A DNA stretch of 64,000 bases, from positions 310,001 through 374,000 of the forward strand of contig NZ_LDJL01000011.1 in assembly GCF_001431405.1 (NCBI RefSeq), read 5' to 3'. Numbering within the stretch: the first letter of the stretch is position 1; the number at the start of each line of letters is the position of its first letter. The stretch comes from Pseudoxanthomonas dokdonensis. Its GTDB lineage: Bacteria > Pseudomonadota > Gammaproteobacteria > Xanthomonadales > Xanthomonadaceae. A program made the position numbers and the translations under genes. Positions 58,249-64,000 of this stretch are shown piece by piece. The notes under the pieces were generated by a model that searched no databases, had not been told where the DNA came from, and saw only the letters and a program-made list of their open reading frames with translations.

Positions 58249-59463
58249 ATGCCCCATATCAGAAAGCTGAAAAACAAAGTTCTATCGCTGTTCAAGCCCG
58301 CATGGAGCCTGGCGGCGCTGGTCGCCGTCAGTGGTTATTTCTTCCTGTCTCCGGTCCTGCCGCAGCTGTGGCGGATGCTTCCGGAGATGATGCAGTCCAG
58401 CCACAGCTGGGGCCAGATTTTCACCGATCTGGGCTTGCTGAAGCTGCCACGGGTGATCATCGGCAGCGGGATGATGCTGATTGCCGTCGGACTGCTGCTG
58501 CGCGCAAGAATTGCCTGGGCATTCTCGCTGCTGCTGCTGGCTTCGATGGCCTTTCTGAGCCTGGTGGAACCGCACCAGACCCTGCTTCCCTTCGTTTCCT
58601 CGATACCGCTGCTGTTGGCGCTGGTGTACTACTGGCGGGTCTTCGACCGGGCCAGCCTGGCCGCAAGCACTCTGTTTGCGGTCATCAGCCTTGTTTCACT
58701 GCTGCTGTACTCGGTGTTTGGTGCGTTGTTCCTGGGCCAGGAGTTCTCCCAGCCGATTACCGACTTGTCCACCGCTTTCTATTTTTCGATTGTCAGCATG
58801 TCCACGGTCGGCTACGGCGACATCACTCCGGTGAGTGATTCGGCAAGGCTGTTCACTGCCTCGATCATCATCATGGGCATTACCGTGTTCGCAACCTCGG
58901 CCAGCGCAATCATCGGCCCGATGATCGGGGGCAATCTCAAACAGATCATTACCGGCAGGATTTCTCACGTGATGCACAAGAACCATTTCATCATCGTTGG
59001 CGCCACTCCGCTGGCTGTCAGCGTCTTCCGCGGGCTCAAGGAACGGGGCGAGACAGTCACCTGTATTGTTCCGCATGGGGTTGACCACCGCTATCCCGCG
59101 GAAACCGACGTGATCATCGGCGACCCCACCAACACCGAGACGTTGCTGCAGGCCGGCGCCAACAAGGCCAAGTACGTCATGGCCCTGCGTGATGACGACG
59201 CCGAGAACGCCTTCATCATCCTGGCCGCCAAGGAGGTCATTGGCCCGGATACCAAGACGGTGTCCGTGGTCAATGCCAGCCAGCACCTGCAGAAGATCAA
59301 GCGGGTCCAGCCGGACATGGTGTTTTCGCTACAGTTGCTCGGCAGCGAATTGCTGGTGAGGACCCTCAGCGGCGAAGCCATCGACAACCAGTTGATCACC
59401 TCCCTGTTCTTCGGCGACAGGCAGGACCTGGAAACCACCCAGGCCGGACCGGAAACTACCTGA
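58249..59463 (+). CDS. voltage-gated-type K+ channel with RCK/TrkA-N domain (Kch-like)
   Basis: A 404-residue protein. About six hydrophobic segments are followed by a pore with selectivity filter TVGYGD (residues 186-191). The cytoplasmic part is an RCK/TrkA-N Rossmann domain (HFIIVGATPLAVSVFRGLKERGETVTCIV, DVIIGDPTNTETLLQAGANKAKYVMALRDDDAENAF). It resembles E. coli Kch. The voltage sensor helix S4 is poor in arginine, so voltage gating is doubtful. The ATG at MPHIRKLKN is chosen; a GTG 72 bp upstream is possible. It converges with tpm. Confidence 0.9.
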   Translation: MPHIRKLKNKVLSLFKPAWSLAALVAVSGYFFLSPVLPQLWRMLPEMMQSSHSWGQIFTDLGLLKLPRVIIGSGMMLIAVGLLLRARIAWAFSLLLLASMAFLSLVEPHQTLLPFVSSIPLLLALVYYWRVFDRASLAASTLFAVISLVSLLLYSVFGALFLGQEFSQPITDLSTAFYFSIVSMSTVGYGDITPVSDSARLFTASIIIMGITVFATSASAIIGPMIGGNLKQIITGRISHVMHKNHFIIVGATPLAVSVFRGLKERGETVTCIVPHGVDHRYPAETDVIIGDPTNTETLLQAGANKAKYVMALRDDDAENAFIILAAKEVIGPDTKTVSVVNASQHLQKIKRVQPDMVFSLQLLGSELLVRTLSGEAIDNQLITSLFFGDRQDLETTQAGPETT

Positions 59464-59528
59464 GGCATGCCTTGAAGATCGATTGCTGATCGTTGCCTTC
59501 CAGCGCTTCGCCCGCTCGAACAGCGGCG

Positions 59529-60215
59529 TTAGCCTGCCGATGGAACGGCGACGGGATCCTGGAGATGATCCAGCCGATACAGCGTGGTGGACAGGTCGGT
59601 AACGCCATCGGCAATGAAAGCAGGTTCTCTGGACAGAATGTCCTGATGCTCCTGCCGCTCGACACGCCATTGTGGCTGGAACAGTTGGTCAACCGCATCC
59701 GCTGTCACCGAGAACGGCGGCCCGGACTTTTCATGCTGCGGATATTCCAGAGTAATCAGCAGTCCGCGGCAATCCCGTGGCAACTGTCCGTAGACGTGTC
59801 GCACGTAACGCTGACGCAGGTCCTCGGGCAAAGCAATCAATGCCGCGCGATCATAGACACCACGGCAATCCGCCAGCATCTGCATGTCCAGATCAAACAC
59901 GTCGCCGCAGATCAGTTCGATATTGCCTGCGTGGTGGTGCACGCCGTAACGGGACCGGCTGATGCGAGGAACAAGATCGTTCTCGGCAAAGAACTGCGCC
60001 ACCGCCAACGCCGAAAGTTCCACGCCCAGCACCTGGTGGCCGCACGCGGCCAGCCATATCATGTCCAGCGATTTGCCGGCCAGCGGTACCAGCACGCGAC
60101 TGCCGTCCGGCATCCGTAGGGCTGGCCAATGGCGCTGCAGCAATGGCATCACCCTGTCCTGGTGAAACCCAGTCTTCCCTTGCTGCCAACGTTGCAGCCA
60201 GAACTCCGCTTCCAT
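59529..60215 (-). CDS. tpm: thiopurine S-methyltransferase
   Basis: A 228-residue SAM-dependent methyltransferase. The N-terminus [19 protein letters not shown] and the SAM motif [28 protein letters not shown] are typical of bacterial Tpm; [17 protein letters not shown] follows. The family methylates thiopurines in test and selenium or tellurium compounds in bacteria. It stands alone, converging with the K+ channel gene. Confidence 0.94.
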   Translation of the reverse strand: MEAEFWLQRWQQGKTGFHQDRVMPLLQRHWPALRMPDGSRVLVPLAGKSLDMIWLAACGHQVLGVELSALAVAQFFAENDLVPRISRSRYGVHHHAGNIELICGDVFDLDMQMLADCRGVYDRAALIALPEDLRQRYVRHVYGQLPRDCRGLLITLEYPQHEKSGPPFSVTADAVDQLFQPQWRVERQEHQDILSREPAFIADGVTDLSTTLYRLDHLQDPVAVPSAG

Positions 60216-60333
60216 AGTCCGCTCACCGCTGAATGACCAGCCTGCACGATAGCGCGCTTTGCCACCGCAGGCGTGGCTGCTGTTTCCACCTGCGGCCGCC
60301 GGGATGGGCCGCGGGCGGCTGGCTGACGCTGGA

Positions 60334-60359
60334 AAAACAAAGGGCCCGACGGGCCCTTT
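60334..60359 (-). terminator. rho-independent terminator of the ferritin gene
   Basis: AAAGGGCCC and GGGCCCTTT pair perfectly around GAC. On the minus strand the stem is followed by G and five T. It lies 24 bp past the ferritin stop. Confidence 0.87.
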
Positions 60360-60383
60360 GCTGGATCCGGCGATGCAGGCGGG

Positions 60384-60872
60384 TCAATCGGCCGATACGC
60401 CCTCGCCTTTCATCTTTGACAGCTGGTAGCGCTCGATGCCGATGCGCTTGATCAGCGACAGCTGCTGTTCCAGCCACCAGGCGTGATCTTCTTCGGTGTC
60501 TTTCAGCTGTGCCAGCAGGATGTCGCGACTGACGTAATCCTGGTGGCTTTCGCACAGCTTCATGCCGGCAGCCAGATTGGCGCGCACTTCGTATTCGACT
60601 TCCAGATCCCGGGCCAGCATCTCCTCGACGCTACGTCCCTGTGTGAACGCGGTCGGCGTCATCTCAGGATCGGCTTCCAGGAACAGCAGGCGACGCAGGA
60701 TGGCGTCGGCGTGTTCGGTTTCTTCCTGCATCTCGTGATTGATGCGCTCGTACAGGGCATGCAGGCCCAGATCCTCGTAGCGACGGGAATGGATGAAGTA
60801 CTGGTCGCGGGCCGCCAGCTCGCCACGCAGCAGTTGCTTCAGGCAATCGATGACTTCGGGGTGGCCTTTCAT
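60384..60872 (-). CDS. bacterioferritin-family iron storage protein, haem-free (FtnA/BfrA type)
   Basis: A 162-residue four-helix ferritin. Ferroxidase ligands are kept: Glu18, Glu51, His54, Glu93, Glu127 and His130. The position that holds the haem-ligand Met52 in E. coli Bfr is Thr52 ([10 protein letters not shown]), so haem binding is not expected. N-terminus [30 protein letters not shown] resembles Pseudomonas FtnA/BfrA. It stores iron as a 24-mer shell. No bfd ferredoxin gene is next to it. Confidence 0.93.
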   Translation of the reverse strand: MKGHPEVIDCLKQLLRGELAARDQYFIHSRRYEDLGLHALYERINHEMQEETEHADAILRRLLFLEADPEMTPTAFTQGRSVEEMLARDLEVEYEVRANLAAGMKLCESHQDYVSRDILLAQLKDTEEDHAWWLEQQLSLIKRIGIERYQLSKMKGEGVSAD

Positions 60873-61042
60873 GGCGGATACTCGTTGGGGATGGACGCAT
60901 GATGCACGATCCGGCGTATCGCCGATGAAATCGGAATCAGTATCAGTTGCGGTCCAGATCCGGCGCCTGACGGTGTCCTAGGAAGCCCCTTCGGTCATGT
61001 CCGCATGGAATAATCGGCCAAGGGGACTCTCCGGGAACATCC

Positions 61043-63433
61043 ATGCTGAAGTGGCTCAAACGCATCATTCTGGGATCGCTGTTGTTGCTGGCGGTGTTGT
61101 TGCTCACCGCGACCTGGCTGCTGCGTGGCAGCCTGCCGCAGCTGCAAGGCGAGCATGCGCTGACCGGCCTGGATGCGGGCGTCAGCGTGCAACGCGATGC
61201 GCTGGGCGTGGTCACTATCGATGCCGCCAGTCGCGACGACGCGATGCGGGCCCTGGGCTATGTACACGCACAGGAACGCTACTTCGAAATGGACCTGATG
61301 CGGCGGACCGCGGCCGGCGAGCTGTCCGAACTTTTCGGTCCGGCGGCGCTGGATCTTGATCGCAGCCACCGCGTGCACAGGCTGCGTGCCCGGCTGAGCG
61401 GCCATCTGGATGCCTTCATGGGCCAGCAGGCACCGCAGCTGCAGGCGTACACCGACGGCGTCAACCAGGGACTGGCCGGCCTGCGGGTGCGGCCTTGGCC
61501 CTATCTGCTGCTGCGACAGGCACCGCGGCCATGGCAGCGGATCGATTCGGCATTGGCCGGCTATGCGATGTACTTCGATCTACAGGACGCCTCCAACCAG
61601 CGCGAGCTGGCCCTGCAGCAGCTGCGCGAAAACCTGCCGCCAGCGTTGTACGCCCTGCTCAGCCAGGCGGGCAGCGAATGGGATGCTCCATTGCTCGGCC
61701 CGGCCATCGGCAATGCCGTGCTTCCCGATGCCACGCAGGTGGACCTGCGCAGGTTGCCCACGGCCGACGGCCATGCCGGGATACCCGCGACCGATGCCGC
61801 GCCGGGCAGCAACAACTGGGCAGTCGGCGGGGCGCTGACCGCTGACGGCCGCGCGATCATTGCCGATGACATGCACCTGGGCCTGCGCGCGCCCAATATC
61901 TGGTTCCGCGTGCGCCTGCGTTTCCCTGATCCGCTGGCACCGGGCGGCAAGGTCGATGTATCCGGTTTCAGCCTGCCCGGCCTGCCTGCGATCATCGTCG
62001 GCAGCAATGGTCACATCGCCTGGGGTTTCACCAACGCCTACGCCGATACCGCCGACTTCTACCGGGTGCGCCCATGTCCCGACGGGCAGCCGGCGGACAC
62101 CTGCGAGCCGGTGCGGCGTCACCGCGAAATCCTCCGGATAAAGGACGCGCCGGCGCAGACGCTGGTGGTGGAAGACACCCGCTTCGGGCCGATTACCGCG
62201 CATGCCGGCAACGGCGACGCGTTGGCGTTGCGCTGGGTCGCGCAGTTGCCCGGATCGCTGAATCTGGAGCTGGGCAGGTTCGACCGCGTCGCCGACCTGA
62301 CGCAGGCCATCGAGATCGCCGATGGTACCGCCACGCCCGCGCAGAACCTGGTGCTGGGAGACGCCAGCGGCAGCATCGGCTGGCGCATCCTCGGTCCGCT
62401 GCCACAGCGCGCCCCCGGTTGCGCGGGCGCTGACCACATCCAGGACATGCCACGCTACGCCGATGCATCGACCAGCCAGCCGTCGTGTCCGCCCTGGCCG
62501 ATCCGCAGTGACAGTTCGCCGTGGTTCAGCGCTGATGCCAATCACCGTATCTGGACCGCCAATGCGCGCACCGTCGATGGCCAGACGCTGGCACGGATCG
62601 GCGATGCCGGCTACGCACTGGGTGCGCGCGCCGCGCAGATTCGCGATGGCCTGTTTCGCCAGGACCAGTTCGACGAACAGAAAATGCTGGCGCTGCAACT
62701 CGATGACCGGGCAGTTTTCCTGCAGCGCTGGTGGGCGCTGTTGAATGCTTCGGCAAAGGCGCCGGGTGCCGGGCCGGCCATCAAGCAACTGGCCGCGGCA
62801 GCCGGCCACTGGGACGGGCGCGCCAGTACCGATTCGGTCAGCTACCGCATCGTGCGCGGCTGGCGGCTGGCGGTCCACCAGCGCATCGAAGCCGGCCTTG
62901 TCGGGCCGGCGCGACGTGCATTGGGCGATGAACTGATCATGCCCAGGCTGCCGCAACTGGAAGCGATTGCCTGGCCGTTGCTGCAGCAGCGGCCGCTGCA
63001 TCTGCTGTCACCGGATTACGCCGACTGGGATGAGCTGCTGGAAAGCGCGGCCCGCGAGGTCGGCGATGAGCTGGTTGCGGCCGGGCCGCTCGCGCAACGC
63101 AGCTGGGGCGAACGCAATACCGCCAACATCTGTCATCCGTTGGCGCGTGCGCTGCCGGACGTCCTGCACCGGTATCTGTGCATGCCGGCCGAGCCACTGG
63201 CGGGCGACACCGACATGCCGCGGGTGCAGGGCCCGGCATTCGGGGCGTCAGAACGCATGGTGGTTTCGCCCGGCCATGAAGCCGACGGCATCATCCATAT
63301 GCCGGGCGGACAAAGCGGGCATCCATTGTCGCCATTCTGGGGCGCCGGCCACGACGACTGGGTCCATGGACGTGCCACGCCATTCCTTCCAGGCGAGCCG
63401 GTTTACCGCATGCAGTTGCAGCCCGGGCATTGA
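61043..63433 (+). CDS. penicillin acylase family Ntn-hydrolase
   Basis: A 796-residue protein with an N-terminal hydrophobic segment (ILGSLLLLAVLLLTATWLL) for export or anchoring. The alpha chain has the RDALGVVTIDAASRDDAMRALGYVHAQERYFEMDLMRR start. Autocleavage should occur before Ser256 in PGSNNWAVGG, the new N-terminal nucleophile; beta-chain markers are IADDMHLGLRAPNIWF and GVSGFSLPGLPAIIVGSNGHIAWGFTN-like sequence. Relatives hydrolyse beta-lactam side chains or acyl-homoserine lactones; the substrate here is unknown. Divergent from the ferritin gene. Confidence 0.92.
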   Translation: MLKWLKRIILGSLLLLAVLLLTATWLLRGSLPQLQGEHALTGLDAGVSVQRDALGVVTIDAASRDDAMRALGYVHAQERYFEMDLMRRTAAGELSELFGPAALDLDRSHRVHRLRARLSGHLDAFMGQQAPQLQAYTDGVNQGLAGLRVRPWPYLLLRQAPRPWQRIDSALAGYAMYFDLQDASNQRELALQQLRENLPPALYALLSQAGSEWDAPLLGPAIGNAVLPDATQVDLRRLPTADGHAGIPATDAAPGSNNWAVGGALTADGRAIIADDMHLGLRAPNIWFRVRLRFPDPLAPGGKVDVSGFSLPGLPAIIVGSNGHIAWGFTNAYADTADFYRVRPCPDGQPADTCEPVRRHREILRIKDAPAQTLVVEDTRFGPITAHAGNGDALALRWVAQLPGSLNLELGRFDRVADLTQAIEIADGTATPAQNLVLGDASGSIGWRILGPLPQRAPGCAGADHIQDMPRYADASTSQPSCPPWPIRSDSSPWFSADANHRIWTANARTVDGQTLARIGDAGYALGARAAQIRDGLFRQDQFDEQKMLALQLDDRAVFLQRWWALLNASAKAPGAGPAIKQLAAAAGHWDGRASTDSVSYRIVRGWRLAVHQRIEAGLVGPARRALGDELIMPRLPQLEAIAWPLLQQRPLHLLSPDYADWDELLESAAREVGDELVAAGPLAQRSWGERNTANICHPLARALPDVLHRYLCMPAEPLAGDTDMPRVQGPAFGASERMVVSPGHEADGIIHMPGGQSGHPLSPFWGAGHDDWVHGRATPFLPGEPVYRMQLQPGH

Positions 63434-63625
63434 ATGCCTGCTGCAGCGCGTCTGCCCTTTCAAGACGGCATCGAAGCGATGTTCGTCTGATGTCCGCTTG
63501 ATTGTGAGACAACTCTTTATTAACTCGATTGTCCGGAAACAAAACCGCGCTGCGGTATCCTGACCCGGGCTGACAGCCTCGGCGCCTGCGCCGCGTGCTG
63601 CAGAAAACGCATACAGGGAGGCCGC
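63434..63625. other. 192-bp intergenic interval
   Basis: No gene seen. It should carry the promoter of the next gene; its ribosome-binding site AGGGAGG is at 63614-63622. Confidence 0.4.
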
Positions 63626-64000
63626 ATGGCGACGCGTGGATTCAGTGGACGGGGGCGTAACAAAGAGCAACGGGAGCGATTGCCACCCGGCCAGTCATTG
63701 GTCAGCGGATTTCCCGTGCTCAGCGCCGGGCCGACGCCGGTCGTCGATCTCAACCACTGGAAGCTGGAACTCAAACATGGTCCGCGCCTGCTCGCCAGCT
63801 GGGACTGGCAGCAGTTCAATGCCTTGCCGCAGACCCGCCAGACGGTGGATATCCATTGCGTCACCACCTGGTCCAAGTTCGACACGGTCTGGCAGGGCGT
63901 ACTGATCGAGGACCTGCTGTCTGCCGCCGGCATTGAAGCTCCCAGCAAGCATCTGCTGGCGCATTGCTTCGATGATTACAGCACCAACGTGCGGCTGGCC
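63626..64000 (+). CDS. molybdopterin-dependent oxidoreductase, sulfite-oxidase-like (N-terminal part, cut by window edge)
   Basis: The frame is open to the window end and gives 125 residues from MATRGFSGRGRNKEQRERLPPGQ. It has the sulfite oxidase molybdopterin-domain sequence: HWKLELKHGPRLLASWDWQQFNALPQT and DIHCVTTWSKFDTVWQGVLIEDLL, with Cys78 as the likely Mo ligand, then HCFDDYSTNV. No signal peptide, so probably cytoplasmic. The start has AGGGAGG four bases before ATG. Substrate unknown. Confidence 0.88.
   Translation, partial: MATRGFSGRGRNKEQRERLPPGQSLVSGFPVLSAGPTPVVDLNHWKLELKHGPRLLASWDWQQFNALPQTRQTVDIHCVTTWSKFDTVWQGVLIEDLLSAAGIEAPSKHLLAHCFDDYSTNVRLA

Overview
The window is about 64 kb of GC-rich (roughly 64 %) chromosome with dense, short-gapped operons, reading as a member of the Xanthomonadaceae/Lysobacteraceae (Gammaproteobacteria). 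The grounds are gene order and content rather than a search: ispH-lspA-ileS-ribF-murJ facing rpsT; obgE-rpmA-rplU; a porin-pstS-pstS-pstC-pstA-pstB-phoU phosphate regulon; a MarR/NodT-type/EmrA/EmrB efflux operon; and ffh near rpsP-rimM. No IS element, prophage, integrase, rRNA or CRISPR array was seen. The genus cannot be fixed from this sequence alone.

Layout. 1-6.7 kb: rimM (cut by the window edge), rpsP, a class-IV PLP enzyme, a large secreted S8 protease and ffh, all leftward. 6.8-12.6 kb: a cytochrome-c-assembly-like membrane protein, then marR-OMF-emrA-emrB, with near-palindromic operator candidates at the marR promoter and a strong terminator. 12.7-16.6 kb: DUF805 protein, radA and an M61 peptidase. 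16.6-18.0 kb: an AT-richer islet with one orphan exported protein. 18.0-25.0 kb: tRNA-Thr and the ispH-lspA-ileS-ribF-murJ cluster. 25.1-31.1 kb: rpsT, obgE, rpmA, rplU, uvrA and a thioesterase. 31.2-38.5 kb: a PCu(A)C copper chaperone, two crotonases, a PstS-like/OmpA fusion, a sulfurtransferase, a DUF1289-NUDIX fusion, an FKBP isomerase, a small Cys-containing protein and nth. 39.1-46.4 kb: the phosphate uptake regulon with Pho-box-like sites. 46.5-49.1 kb: an ECF sigma factor followed by an HvfA/HvfB/HvfC-type RiPP cassette. 49.2-64 kb: rnt, a hypothetical gene, a DmpA-type peptidase, rlmB, rnr, tRNA-Leu, parC, a K+ channel, tpm, a ferritin, a penicillin-acylase-family hydrolase and the start of a molybdopterin oxidoreductase.

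Two things stand out. First, the ECF-hvfABC operon encodes an exported precursor in which all eight cysteines sit in EGxCG motifs, beside its predicted multinuclear iron oxygenase (DUF692/MNIO) and DUF2063 partner. By comparison with the Haemophilus HvfABC family it should make a copper-binding, post-translationally modified peptide. Second, the 3' ends of two unrelated genes, nth and parC, are each tandemly repeated downstream with hairpin-bearing spacer DNA (169-bp and about 104-bp units, four copies each). This suggests a recurrent gene-terminus duplication process in this genome.
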